From contig NZ_CP071793.1 of assembly GCF_017498545.1 (NCBI RefSeq), positions 11,588,256 through 11,652,255 on the forward strand: DNA of 64,000 nt, in the 5' to 3' direction. Positions 18,100 through 26,660 of the stretch are shown here, one piece after another. The notes beneath the pieces are model-generated. The model did not search any database. It worked only from the letters and a program-made list of their open reading frames with translations, and was not told the DNA's origin. The position numbers were made by a program, and so were the translations under genes. The stretch comes from Sulfidibacter corallicola. Lineage in GTDB: Bacteria > Acidobacteriota > Holophagae > Acanthopleuribacterales > Acanthopleuribacteraceae. Position 1 is the stretch's first letter. Each line of letters begins with the position of its first letter.

Positions 18100-18859
18100 G
18101 AGCGCCTCCCGCTTCCGCCGCCTCGATTGGGTGGGGATGCTGAGGGGTTCGCAGCGACGGCCCATTCATTTTGATCGTGATGCAATGGTGGCGGAGTCGA
18201 TCCAACAAGGCATCTACCAAGGGCTTGCGATTGAATAACTGATACCACTTCTCGTAATCGAGATTGGTAGTGATGATCGTGGCCTTGTTGCCGTAACGCA
18301 TCTCGGTCAACTTGAAGAAGGCATTGACCTGTTCGGGCTTGAGCGAGAGATAACCCAACTCGTCGATCACCAAGAGGTCGTAGGAAGCCATCGACTTCAA
18401 AACCCGCGAGGTACTTCGGTCCGCCAGAGAAGCGAACAAATCGTCGAGCATGTCCTGGGCGTTGTAAAAACGGACCCGATAACCGTCGAGCAACGCTTTG
18501 CGCGCCAACCCAATCGCCAGACCGGTCTTGCCCGTTCCCGGCGTGCCGATGAATACGACGTTCTGCGCCCGTTTGAGGAAATCCAGGGTCGCCAATGAAT
18601 AGATGCGCGCGCGATCGACCCCAGGCTGCAGGTCAAACGGGAAACTCTCCAGCGCCCAGTCCCGGGGCAGCTTGGCCTGGCGTGTTCGGTAAGCCATGGC
18701 CCGCTCGGCGCGAGCGCGGGACTCTTCGCACAGCAACTGGTACAGCACATCCTCCAGGGGAAGGCCCTCGACCTGGGCGCGGTCGAGTTCGCGATCCAAT
18801 ACCGCAGCCATGCCCCGGAACTTGAGATCTTCCAAGATCGTCTTGAGCTTCAACCTCAT
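18092..18859 (-). CDS. istB: IS21-type ATP-binding transposition protein IstB
   Basis: 255 residues, the usual IstB length. Walker A 'GTPGTGKT' follows the 'FLKRAQNVVFIG' strand, and Walker B is 'DLLVIDELGYL'. IstB is a DnaA/DnaC-like AAA+ ATPase that remodels target DNA and activates IstA. It starts 30 bases after istA. It ends in TGA overlapping a small ORF. Confidence 0.93.
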   Translation of the reverse strand: MRLKLKTILEDLKFRGMAAVLDRELDRAQVEGLPLEDVLYQLLCEESRARAERAMAYRTRQAKLPRDWALESFPFDLQPGVDRARIYSLATLDFLKRAQNVVFIGTPGTGKTGLAIGLARKALLDGYRVRFYNAQDMLDDLFASLADRSTSRVLKSMASYDLLVIDELGYLSLKPEQVNAFFKLTEMRYGNKATIITTNLDYEKWYQLFNRKPLVDALLDRLRHHCITIKMNGPSLRTPQHPHPIEAAEAGGAHD

Positions 18860-18888
18860 TGAAAATCCTCCTCGCCCGCAAGCTGAAA

Positions 18889-20262
18889 TTAATCCCCGGC
18901 GACTTCGTCGAGAACCAACTTCTCCAATCGATGCAGATCGAAGAGCCCGTAATGGTGGGCGTGCTGGAGGGCGGTGAAGAAGGCCTCTTCGGGATAGGTT
19001 CGAACCAGATGCAACAAGCGCTTCATGGCGTGGACGCCGCGGCCGGGCACGCGTGTCTTCAAGCGGTCGAGGTAAGTGTCGAGGAGTGGGTTGCAACCGC
19101 GTAAAAGATCCTCCTGGGCCGAGGTCCCTTGGCGCGATTCCCGGAGAAAGCGTCGCTGGCGATGGGCGTCCAAGGTGATGCGCTGGTCGCGCTTCTCGCA
19201 GAGACCGTGTTCGGCGACCAACGCCCCGCGAAAATACACCTTCAGTTCGGAGAGGGTGCGGTGCACCTCCAACCGCTTGCCCACCAACCGTTCGGGCACG
19301 GAATAGCGGTTGCGCTCCACGTGAATGTAACCGGTCGTGTCGACCATCCGAAACAGCGACTCGTAAACCGGCGGGCATACTTTCGGAAGCTCGCGAAGCG
19401 CGGGCTTCTCCATGAGGTAGGCCGCCTGCGGGGACATGCCGAGCACCCGTTTGACCTTGCGATTGGCGACCTGATCGCACCAGTCCCGAACCGAGGCGTT
19501 GAGGTCCTGCAACGACGCAAACGCACGTCCTGCCAGGAAGTTGGTTTCCAGGTAACGGAATGGCCTCTCGACGCGCCCCTTGCGCTCGGGATGGTTGATG
19601 CGATGGGCCGCGAAGGCGACTCCGTAGGCGCGGGCGAAGCCCGCCATTTCAGGCGAAATCTGCGCGTTGGCGCCGCTGCCGGCGGCCAGGACGACCGAGG
19701 TGTTGTCGATGAGACAGGTGCGCGCGGCACCGTCCAGATCGCGAAACGCATTGGCCAGGAGGCATTTGGCCTCGAATCGTCGAAATCGGCGATAGTAGGC
19801 GGCGAAGAGCGTGCGCGAGTAGGCCAGGACCAAGGCGGCACACTGCAGGGTTTGGGTGCGGCCATCGATGAGGACTCGGTGAGGCGAGGTGTCGAACTGC
19901 ATCTCCTCGCCAGGCTGGAAGGTATACACCCCTTTGCAAATCGGCGGGTTACGCAGGTGAACCTCGCGGAGAAACCGCGTCAGGGTGCTGTAGGCGACCC
20001 GAATCCCGTGTTCCTGTTCGAGGATTTCGTGGACACGTGTCCCGTTGCCGCGACAGCGCAAGAAGATTTCGTGGATCAGCTCGCTGTGGCGGTGGAGTCG
20101 ACTCGTGGCCGGAGGTGGCGCCTCTTCCTTCTGGCGCCGGATCAGGCGCCGAATCGCATTGCGCGAGACACCCGTCTGCCGGCTGATTTCTCGTAATGGC
20201 GTGGCCTGTTGGTGCAGTTTCTTGATCTGTTCCTGAATGGGTTGTGACAACTTTGACAACAT
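18889..20262 (-). CDS. istA: IS21-type transposase IstA
   Basis: 457 residues. The N-terminal HTH reads 'ATPLREISRQTGVSRNAIRR'. The DDE catalytic core lies in the middle ('GEEMQFDTSPHRVLIDG', 'CLIDNTSVVL', 'HPERKGRVERPFRY'). IstA cuts and joins the element ends. It reads intact and ends in TAA. Its 5' end overlaps the 3' part of the ParB-like gene in another frame by about 313 bases. A 5'-truncated relative lies at 63428-64000. Confidence 0.95.
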   Translation of the reverse strand: MLSKLSQPIQEQIKKLHQQATPLREISRQTGVSRNAIRRLIRRQKEEAPPPATSRLHRHSELIHEIFLRCRGNGTRVHEILEQEHGIRVAYSTLTRFLREVHLRNPPICKGVYTFQPGEEMQFDTSPHRVLIDGRTQTLQCAALVLAYSRTLFAAYYRRFRRFEAKCLLANAFRDLDGAARTCLIDNTSVVLAAGSGANAQISPEMAGFARAYGVAFAAHRINHPERKGRVERPFRYLETNFLAGRAFASLQDLNASVRDWCDQVANRKVKRVLGMSPQAAYLMEKPALRELPKVCPPVYESLFRMVDTTGYIHVERNRYSVPERLVGKRLEVHRTLSELKVYFRGALVAEHGLCEKRDQRITLDAHRQRRFLRESRQGTSAQEDLLRGCNPLLDTYLDRLKTRVPGRGVHAMKRLLHLVRTYPEEAFFTALQHAHHYGLFDLHRLEKLVLDEVAGD

Positions 20263-21166
20263 CGTGCTGTCTCCTTTCCAGTTGTTTCTGCAATGCCTCC
20301 CATTCCCGCGTCACCTTCGCGACATCGCGCATCACGGCGGCCCAACCCGCGTCATCCAGACCCTGGCACAGAATCGGAAGCTGCTGACGCAGACTCCGAA
20401 GTCCACTTGTGAGACGGCGACAGGTTGTCCGCCACTTGCCCTCGGGTCCCTCGGCGAGTTCGCGACTTTTACGAGCCAGCGCGTGTTCTCGCTTGGCTTC
20501 GATCCACAGTCGCGGCTGGTCGACCAAACGCTGTCGCACCACCTGATTGGCTCCTTGGTAGGCATCGAACCAATCACGCCACTCGCGGCTACTGAGCCCA
20601 TGCTTGGCCGTCGCTTCAATGACTTGGCGAGCATGCGCTGGATGGGCTCGGGCCAACGGCGCCATCACCCGAACGGCGACCCAGGGAGAAAGCCGTCCCT
20701 GCATCACCGCCGTGCGGCCTTCCTCGGGCACCTCCGAGACCAACCGCAACCGACTCCGCACCCAACTCTGACTGCGGCCGGATTGCTGCGCGATCGCTTC
20801 AGCCGTCATGCCCCGTTCTTCGTGGAGATAGCGCAGGGTCAGGCCTTCTTCGAGTGCGTCCCAGCAACGGCCGCCCATCCGTGCCAGCAGGGTCAGGAGA
20901 CCCTGAGTCGGGTCTCCCGGCCAGATTTCGCACTGCACCGTGTCACGACGCAGCTTGTCGAGTGCCGCCAACCGACGGTAGCCGTCCAACAGCACCAGTT
21001 GGCCGTCGGCGCCTCGAGCCACCGAGACCGGTACAAGTTGGCCTCGGCGATCGAGATCGCGAGCAAGTGCATCGATGGCGGCACCATCGAAGATTCGGTG
21101 ATGGCCGAAGGGTCGTTGGAGTTGATGGACTTCCAATGCGCGGTGAAGGGGTTTGGTGGCAGTCAT
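19949..21166 (-). CDS. ParB/Spo0J-like DNA-binding protein in the IS21 element
   Basis: 405 codons from the ATG at 21166. Residues about 10-110 form a ParB N-terminal domain: 'LVPVSVARGADGQLVLLDGYRRLAAL' holds the phosphate-binding 'DGyRRl' box. An HTH follows ('GMTAEAIAQQSGRSQSWVRS'). From 20262 on this frame overlaps istA, and its last ~100 residues look like an out-of-frame reading of istA, so the original C-terminus is either lost or the overlap is natural. ParB proteins clamp centromere-like repeats; four repeats lie just upstream. A regulatory role for the IS is inference. Confidence 0.75.
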   Translation of the reverse strand: MTATKPLHRALEVHQLQRPFGHHRIFDGAAIDALARDLDRRGQLVPVSVARGADGQLVLLDGYRRLAALDKLRRDTVQCEIWPGDPTQGLLTLLARMGGRCWDALEEGLTLRYLHEERGMTAEAIAQQSGRSQSWVRSRLRLVSEVPEEGRTAVMQGRLSPWVAVRVMAPLARAHPAHARQVIEATAKHGLSSREWRDWFDAYQGANQVVRQRLVDQPRLWIEAKREHALARKSRELAEGPEGKWRTTCRRLTSGLRSLRQQLPILCQGLDDAGWAAVMRDVAKVTREWEALQKQLERRQHDVVKVVTTHSGTDQETAPTGHAITRNQPADGCLAQCDSAPDPAPEGRGATSGHESTPPPQRADPRNLLALSRQRDTCPRNPRTGTRDSGRLQHPDAVSPRGSPA

Positions 21167-21200
21167 GCGTCCCAGCCTAAACGGTGCGGCGGAGGATGGG

Positions 21201-21440
21201 CACGAGTCCTCATTGACACCGGCGTGTTGCTGGTCGATCAACATCCGGTAATAGCGGTGAATTCATGCAGTCACGCATCCTCATTGACCGCTGCCATACC
21301 GCTCACGTGGATCCGTATAAGATGTTCACTTTCAGCAGGTTGGCATCTCGACACGTCCTCATTGACGCGCATTCTGTCGCCCTGCTGTCCCAGAACCTGA
21401 ATATTCACAGTGAGTTGCTGTGTTGACGCGTCCTCATTGC
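21201..21440. repeat. Four iteron-like repeats around GTCCTCATTGAC
   Basis: Copies begin near 21201, 21272, 21351 and 21425, spaced 71-80 bases. All share CCTCATTG with flanking variants such as GTCCTCATTGACGC. They continue from inside the Zn-finger gene into the leader of the ParB-like gene, so they are conserved as DNA rather than as protein. Candidate binding sites for the ParB-like or Zn-finger protein. Confidence 0.65.
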
Positions 21441-21741
21441 GATCGCGATGAGATGGTCGGCCTGCTTGGGTTGGTTTACGCGGCTTGGGGACTGGTGCAA
21501 ACTTCGCCGGAGGGCGCTTCCGGGGTGGGCGGCGGCGCCAGTAGTCGGGGTTTCGAGCCCGCCACACGCGTTGACTTTCGCGATCATTGGCCCGGTAGTC
21601 AGGATCTGACTTGCGTTTTTCCTTCTGCCACAAGGATTTGCGTTGACGCTGACATTCTGGCTTGCTGCAGAAGCGTTGATTGGCGTTTTGGGGACGTCGA
21701 CGGAAGTAGCATCGACATCCACGACACCTTTGTTTGGCCAT
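21271..21741 (-). CDS. Small Zn-finger-like basic protein of the IS21 element
   Basis: 156 residues. The N-part has four Cys in two pairs ('CRGCRCYF' and 'RFCSKPECQRQRKS') fitting a zinc ribbon. Then comes a very basic stretch ('RRPPRKRPPAKFAPVPKPRKP') and a tail that contains the 'NED' translations of the DNA repeats. First gene of the IS21-type operon. Probably DNA binding; the tail may be little more than read-through of the repeat array. Confidence 0.6.
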   Translation of the reverse strand: MAKQRCRGCRCYFRRRPQNANQRFCSKPECQRQRKSLWQKEKRKSDPDYRANDRESQRVWRARNPDYWRRRPPRKRPPAKFAPVPKPRKPTQAGRPSHRDRNEDASTQQLTVNIQVLGQQGDRMRVNEDVSRCQPAESEHLIRIHVSGMAAVNEDA

Positions 21742-21828
21742 GCCTGAGCTCCCGGGTTTCGGTAAGCTGGCATTTTCATATGTTCGACCTGACTGCGCCG
21801 ATGCCGGGTCAGGTTTTGAGCACCCTGC

Positions 21829-22490
21829 TCAGCAGACGGACCCAGGGTCCTGTACCGAGCAAAACCCGGGTTCGTTTAGGAAAGCGTCAACAGTGTTGCG
21901 TGCGGCCTTGTCAGTGTTCCAGTCATCCTGGTATTTGCACCAATGGCGGTAGCTGACGCTGTTTCGATTGACGCGCAAAATGTGGCCGATGGTGCGGTGA
22001 TTGCCAAATGGAACAATGGCCACCACATCACCTTTTTAAAGGGGTAGGGTTTAGAAGCCTCGCGCGGTTGGCGGCTGGGGTCGTATTGCACGTAGATTTT
22101 ATCAACGGCGTGGGTGCTGCCGTCTTCCCACTCGGTGGTATAGCTTTTTTTATTCACTTTCACCACGTAGCCTTTGCCAACCGCCCAACCGTGGCGAAGT
22201 ACCGGGGAACCGACTGAAATGGTGTTGTCTCGCTCAATGCGAAGGGCTTGATATTCGCGCTCGGCATCACCCTTGACGCGCGGAGTTTGGCGAAGACTCT
22301 GGGCGCGGCTTTCGAGTGCAGCGGCCTCTTGCCGGTGTTCTGCGGCTTGGTCCATCTTGGCGCGAACGCGATTTCGGTGGTTCTCAAATGCTCGGCCGCG
22401 GCTAGTGTGGGTCATGGCCGGCTGAGTCCAAAAGGCATAGTCGTGGTTATTGCTGCCGGTTCTTGCGTGGTTCTCTAAGTTAGTGCCCAT
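21829..22490 (-). pseudogene. DUF3560-like gene, C-terminal part, frameshifted
   Basis: From an ATG at 22490 the frame gives 'HDYAFWTQP', a helical region and 'GWAVGKGYVVKVNKKSYTTE', as in plasmid DUF3560-type proteins. At about 22035 an A-run (TTTAAAAAGG) appears one base short. Before it the frame is good, and after it the protein continues only in the next frame ('GDVVAIVPFGNHRTIGHILR' onward to 21829). Together with the gene at 22584 it may be one ancestral gene split by an inserted hairpin segment. Confidence 0.5.
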
Positions 22491-22691
22491 CCTGAAACAG
22501 GGGTTTTTCAAAATAGGTCCTCTGATTTAGCCCCCTGCTCATTGCGAACTGGTATCAGCAGCCAGGTGTCAGGTCTCAACTAATTACCTGTAAACAAGTG
22601 TCTTGCTGATACCTGACGCCTGAAACCTGAAGGCGTGCCCATCCAGGTGAACCATCTCCGAAGTGATGAGTCTTCCCTTTCCGGATGGGCA
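22486..22691. repeat. MITE-like inserted segment with hairpin
   Basis: GTGCCCATCC occurs at 22486 and again near 22636. A 9-bp inverted repeat (GGTATCAGC with GCTGATACC, near 22551 and 22604) lies between them, and GCCCATCC/GGATGGGC pair at 22638 and 22684. The segment separates two halves of what looks like one DUF3560-like gene, so it is probably an inserted repeat rather than native sequence. Confidence 0.4.
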
Positions 22692-23021
22692 CAAGTTAGA
22701 GGCCTTGCCGCGTTTGGATGCGGCGCGCGATTCTAAGCGTTCGGCCTTGCGTGTGTTGTTCTCTGCTCGGCGTTGGCGAATCTCTTCGCGCTCAAGCTCG
22801 CGGAATGGGTTCTCTTCCACCGTGAGGGTGGTTTGTTCCGCATCCAACCCGTATTGTTCCACCACTTCGCTGATAGCCTCAAGCTTTTCAATTGGGACAT
22901 ACCAGGTGGGTTCCGGCTCTTTCTCAAAATGGGTGAAGCGTGGCCCCCCGACAGCACGTTTTAATGCGCGCCGGGCGGGGTAGGTTTTGCCGGTAATGGC
23001 GATAACGTTGATGTGCATCAT
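22584..23021 (-). CDS. DUF3560-like protein, N-terminal part
   Basis: 145 codons from an ATG at 23021. The first ~100 residues look native: 'VIAITGKTYPARRALKRAVG', then a helical 'RRAENNTRKAERLESRAASK' as found before the histidine-rich core of DUF3560 proteins. The last ~35 residues are translated from the inserted repeat segment. Its start overlaps the TGA of the upstream small gene. Probably truncated. Confidence 0.45.
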   Translation of the reverse strand: MMHINVIAITGKTYPARRALKRAVGGPRFTHFEKEPEPTWYVPIEKLEAISEVVEQYGLDAEQTTLTVEENPFRELEREEIRQRRAENNTRKAERLESRAASKRGKASNLCPSGKGRLITSEMVHLDGHAFRFQASGISKTLVYR

Positions 23022-23233
23022 GCTAGCCCCTCCTCTTTAGCAGTACGTTGGTTTAAGTGTATGGCTTCGATCAGTGCGTAATTAAGCGCGTGAAGTGCCT
23101 CTTTTGATGCCGTTTTAGACAGTGCAGGCCACAAACAAGCACACAAATAGAGATAGTGGGCTTTCTCGTATTCTTCAGGTGGTTTTAGAGTTTCAAAGAG
23201 AATTTCGGCTGTAAGGCACTTCAGTGCCGCAGG
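23018..23233 (-). CDS. Small helical protein coupled to the DUF3560-like gene
   Basis: 71 residues from the ATG at 23233; a longer frame starts at 23311 but overlaps another frame with good composition. The product is helical ('ASKEALHALNYALIEAIHLN'). Its TGA overlaps the ATG of the next gene. Such small ORFs are common in plasmid accessory operons. Function unknown. Confidence 0.5.
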   Translation of the reverse strand, partial: PAALKCLTAEILFETLKPPEEYEKAHYLYLCACLWPALSKTASKEALHALNYALIEAIHLNQRTAKEEGLA

Positions 23234-23599
23234 CATAAGCAAGATTGGCCACTTTTTGACAAATATGCTGTTTGGTGTCCACTCGTGTTTCGCGGATCTC
23301 AAAGGCTTCAATGCTGGCTAACAGTGCCCAATCTTTAGGTTTAAAAGAAAAAGGGGCTTGGTGGTGATTAGGAAACACCGAGAACCTGGAATGGTGGCCG
23401 CAATTCGGACAACTGCACGGCAAGGTATGGTTAAAGAAGGGGTAGGTGTAAAACTCGTGACATTAGAGCATACATCGAATTTTTTGCACACACTCTCACA
23501 AGTACATGTATTTATGTCGGGCCAATCTCGATAGTGCTCATTAATGCCTACTTCACTTTTGGCTTTCGGCTTACTCAATGGTGTCGATTTGTCATTCAT
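23193..23599 (-). pseudogene. Small Cys-rich gene with an apparent frameshift
   Basis: From an ATG at 23599 the protein begins well ('WPDINTCTCESVCKKFDVCS'). Near 23425 the sensible reading moves to another frame ('LPCSCPNCGHHSRFSVFPNH' onward to 23193). The CxC/CxxC groups suggest a zinc-binding protein. A one-base error or mutation near 23425 would join them; I cannot decide which. Confidence 0.35.
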
Positions 23600-23779
23600 G
23601 TATACTCCATGTAAGACTAGATAACAAGATGGTGGTGCGTAACTGACCACGATCCTCCCGGTTCGCGACCGTTTGCTGAACAAGATCACGATATGGCCGG
23701 TGGCTGTATTCTTCTTAAAGTGTAAGAATAAGGTGTACCTGGTTTGACAGCGTTATTTCTTGCTTCGCACAATAGATCT

Positions 23780-25705
23780 CTATTTTTTCTTACTGTGATC
23801 TTCCTGCCACCGCCCTTTCCATTGGAGAAAGTCAAATTCTTTTTTTTCAAGGTTCATTGAAATCGCGAAAACTGAGTCTAAAATCATCTCTTCCATATCG
23901 CTGATTACATCACCACCCACCATAGTTCCGATTATCGTTCCACCATTTACTCCCACTTCGAATTTTTTCCAGTGATAATTGAATCTGCTTTTTATAAAAC
24001 TGGAAATATATGATTCAGCGCCTTCTTCGCCAAAATGGTTTTCTGGATAAAATTCCGCAAGACGCAACCAAGAATACTCTAGAAAATTTATCAGATCATG
24101 ATTTGCTTGATTCATTTTTGCGGTAACGCCCGTGTCCCATCCCTTATGAGCTTCTTTGTAAGCAGTTTGTCTAAAGGCTGGTAGAGATTCGATGAAAAGG
24201 AAATGAGGGGGATTGCTCCATATACGTCGATTTTTGCTATCTAACTTAGATATTTCCTTGTGCTGATCAAATGAAATACTTTCCTTAGAGTTTGCTAAAG
24301 GATTTATTTCATTGATGTGGTAAACAATACCAGGCCCACCGTGGTGGGTTTTTGTTGCCATAAAATAGCCTACAATCGGAAATTGAACAACCCCGGTGCC
24401 TCCACCAGAAAGGGGAAGCTTTCTTCCATTCAGAAAATTAAATTTCAAATATTTCTCAACACCGTCATCTATATACGTATCAATTGGGATTTGAATCCCA
24501 GGATTGTCTCGAAAATTATCTATTCCAAAAGATTCAGCTACCTTGAAACTTTCTTCAGAAGAAAGACTCATATCTAGAACAGATAAAATTCGAATAACAG
24601 ATCCAAGATTTTCATCTAAAAAATTGATAAACTTACCATCATCAGGGTAGGTGATACCTATACCTTCCTTATAAATAGATATTTGTGCTGTTGAGATCAA
24701 TGGATGGTCTGATTTAGAGATAATGCCGAGCGCCTCCGCTTCATCAAGAGAGAGTGTGAGGTTCTTATCTTCAGGCCGGGTGAAGATAAATGCACCTTCA
24801 TATTGCGGATCAGCCCAGAGTTTGGGTGTAACACGTCGATCATTGTTTACTGAAAAATTCGCAACTTGTTTTTGTATGTACCCAAATATTTCGTAAGTTG
24901 AAAGCATTGTACATTGATTAGATGGTTTAGGCAAATTGCGAAAGGAGTTTAAAAAAGCTCTGGTAAAAATACTATATCCGCGTTCTCCTCTATCCCTGAG
25001 CACATACGTTTTTTGATTGGCAGTCCCAGCTGTCATAATTGCACGGCTAGTTTTTCCGCTTAAGGCCCCCAATACTGCACTTTTACAGTCCTCAGATCCA
25101 GATTTAGCTGAAATTGCAAGTCCAGAAGCACAGCAATCAAAGATTAAAAGTTGATGACTAGCCTTTTTTAGATTTTTGCTCCAAGCATAAATGCTTTTAA
25201 GTTCTAGTACCTGGGAACCCCAAAATTGACCTTTCTTTGCTCCACTAAACTGCATATAGCCAGTATGACCTGCATCGTCAGCTCCATGTCCGGAAAAATA
25301 AAAAAGGAGGCGATCACCTTCTTTTAAGTATTTAGGTAATACATCTTTAAAATATCTCTCCAACAGATCTCGATTGACGTATTCATCCTTTACAATAAAT
25401 AGTTCATCAAATCCACCTTCTTTAAGTAAGAATTCCTTCATTTGCTCAAGATCATTATTTACAGATGGTAATTGTGGTGAGATATTTTGATATATACTAA
25501 CGCCTACTAAGAAGCCAATACTTCTTTTAAAGGGAAGGTGTTTCCCTACAGCGACATTGTACGCTGACTCAATTTGTCGGAAAAACCAAGGCTTCGATTC
25601 GCCCTCACGATAGTAGCGAACAACGCCATAATCCATTTTCTCTGTTTTGACATCTTGTCCATAGAGCAATACAGGTGTAAAAATTATTAGCCACATTTTA
25701 ATCAT
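23780..25705 (-). CDS. Exported caspase-like protease (peptidase C14 family)
   Basis: 641 residues from the ATG at 25705; upstream in-frame Met codons lie inside the neighbouring gene. A signal peptide ('MWLIIFTPVLLYG') is followed by a caspase fold at about 62-300 with catalytic His140 in 'FYFSGHGAD' and Cys191/192 in 'LLIFDCCASG'. The remaining ~340 residues match nothing I know. The gene is clearly A/T-richer than its neighbours, a sign of recent transfer. It overlaps the upstream membrane-protein gene by 8 bases. Bacterial caspase homologues act in stress response or abortive infection; a signal peptide would place this one outside the cytoplasm, which is unusual for defence. Confidence 0.88.
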   Translation of the reverse strand: MIKMWLIIFTPVLLYGQDVKTEKMDYGVVRYYREGESKPWFFRQIESAYNVAVGKHLPFKRSIGFLVGVSIYQNISPQLPSVNNDLEQMKEFLLKEGGFDELFIVKDEYVNRDLLERYFKDVLPKYLKEGDRLLFYFSGHGADDAGHTGYMQFSGAKKGQFWGSQVLELKSIYAWSKNLKKASHQLLIFDCCASGLAISAKSGSEDCKSAVLGALSGKTSRAIMTAGTANQKTYVLRDRGERGYSIFTRAFLNSFRNLPKPSNQCTMLSTYEIFGYIQKQVANFSVNNDRRVTPKLWADPQYEGAFIFTRPEDKNLTLSLDEAEALGIISKSDHPLISTAQISIYKEGIGITYPDDGKFINFLDENLGSVIRILSVLDMSLSSEESFKVAESFGIDNFRDNPGIQIPIDTYIDDGVEKYLKFNFLNGRKLPLSGGGTGVVQFPIVGYFMATKTHHGGPGIVYHINEINPLANSKESISFDQHKEISKLDSKNRRIWSNPPHFLFIESLPAFRQTAYKEAHKGWDTGVTAKMNQANHDLINFLEYSWLRLAEFYPENHFGEEGAESYISSFIKSRFNYHWKKFEVGVNGGTIIGTMVGGDVISDMEEMILDSVFAISMNLEKKEFDFLQWKGRWQEDHSKKK

Positions 25706-26192
25706 TTTTATCTCTTTTCTGTTTGGTTCGTTTTTCGAAAAATTCTTTCCATAAAAATCCATTCTCAAATGCGACAAAAAAAACCATCAAACGGGCAGCA
25801 TCTAGATTGGCCAAATCGATATTGGCGTTTTGTAATGCGCCTAATAGGGGAATGAATACAAGAGGGGAAACGAATATCGGTGAAAGAAAACTGGACCAAT
25901 CAAATGCAGGTCGTTTCTTTTTTGACTTTTGGAAACGCTGAAAAACAAAACTGGAGAACATGCCAAGCAACATACAAATATATAAGGCCACTACATACCC
26001 TAAATCTTCCTCACCTTTCGAAACAGGTTGGGAACGGCCAAAAAGTCGCCATACACAGGCCGCAGCAAGCAATATGATGAATAGATTCAAGCTCAAGAGC
26101 TTGAGGTTTCTGCTTCGAGTAAAGCTCAAAACCGACATAAAGACAGTTCCGGCCAGAGAGAAAACTACAATAACTAAGTATATTTTTGGCAT
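25698..26192 (-). CDS. Four-helix membrane protein paired with the caspase
   Basis: About 164 residues (ATG at 26192; a TTG lies four codons upstream). Four hydrophobic segments ('YLVIVVFSLAGTVFMSV', 'LNLFIILLAAACVW', 'GYVVALYICMLLGMFSSFV', 'IFVSPLVFIPLLGAL') and a basic C-terminal tail ('RTKQKRDKND'). Its stop overlaps the caspase start, so the two form an operon with the same low G+C. Possibly an anchor, inhibitor or effector for the protease; no family recognised. Confidence 0.75.
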   Translation of the reverse strand: MPKIYLVIVVFSLAGTVFMSVLSFTRSRNLKLLSLNLFIILLAAACVWRLFGRSQPVSKGEEDLGYVVALYICMLLGMFSSFVFQRFQKSKKKRPAFDWSSFLSPIFVSPLVFIPLLGALQNANIDLANLDAARLMVFFVAFENGFLWKEFFEKRTKQKRDKND

Positions 26193-26204
26193 CGGTATAT
26201 CCAA

Positions 26205-26648
26205 GATTAATGGGTACTCCAGCCTGACGTCAGGCCATCGGGCAGTTCGGCGTCAGGTTGGGGTGAATCCATATTTTCTCACGTTCGGCACTGACGGTCT
26301 AGAATAAAGCTTACACATTGCGGCAGACAGAAATGGTTCGTTTTCTTAACAAGGTAATCTCTAAACCTAAGCCAGTTCTGGCCTATAAAGTTTCTTATCC
26401 AGAAAACTATGTTTGGATAATCTGTCGCGAATATGCTGTTTGTTTGTCTAGATTCTCACCTGATTTCGCGTTCCGGCCATCGGCTTTTCGCCAAACGGCC
26501 AAGCTGTTTTGCAGGGCGGCCAGAGTTCGCCCTCAGCCTCGTTTTGTACGGTTTGTTTCGTCACTATTCATCCTGAATCGTGCTGATTGGGCTTAAGGGC
26601 TTTATTCAGCGAAGTTAGCGCATGCTTTGCTGTGTGCGCTAAAAGCGA
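26205..26648. other. Intergenic, likely promoter side of the caspase pair
   Basis: No convincing gene. CCTGACG and CGTCAGG pair at 26223-26256 in a C/G-rich hairpin. The rest is low in G+C until 26460, then resembles decayed coding sequence. Confidence 0.4.
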
Positions 26649-26660
26649 GTGGGGACGGGT

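Larger units (their letters stand above)
17938..21741 (-). mobile_element. IS21-family element with extra ParB-like and Zn-finger genes
   Basis: Five leftward genes in order: Zn-finger protein, ParB-like protein, IstA, IstB and a small ORF, tightly spaced or overlapping. IstA and IstB define the IS21 family. I could not find convincing terminal repeats, so the ends are set by the outer genes. Both flanks hold broken genes, as expected after insertion. A diverged istA fragment at the right end of the window shows that relatives of this element occur elsewhere in the same genome. Confidence 0.75.

Noticed and set aside
16523..26326. Shared 13-mer CACATTGCGGCAG at 16523 and 26314 as att sites of the island
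   Set aside because: Many 13-mers repeat by chance in 64 kb; no further support for recombination.
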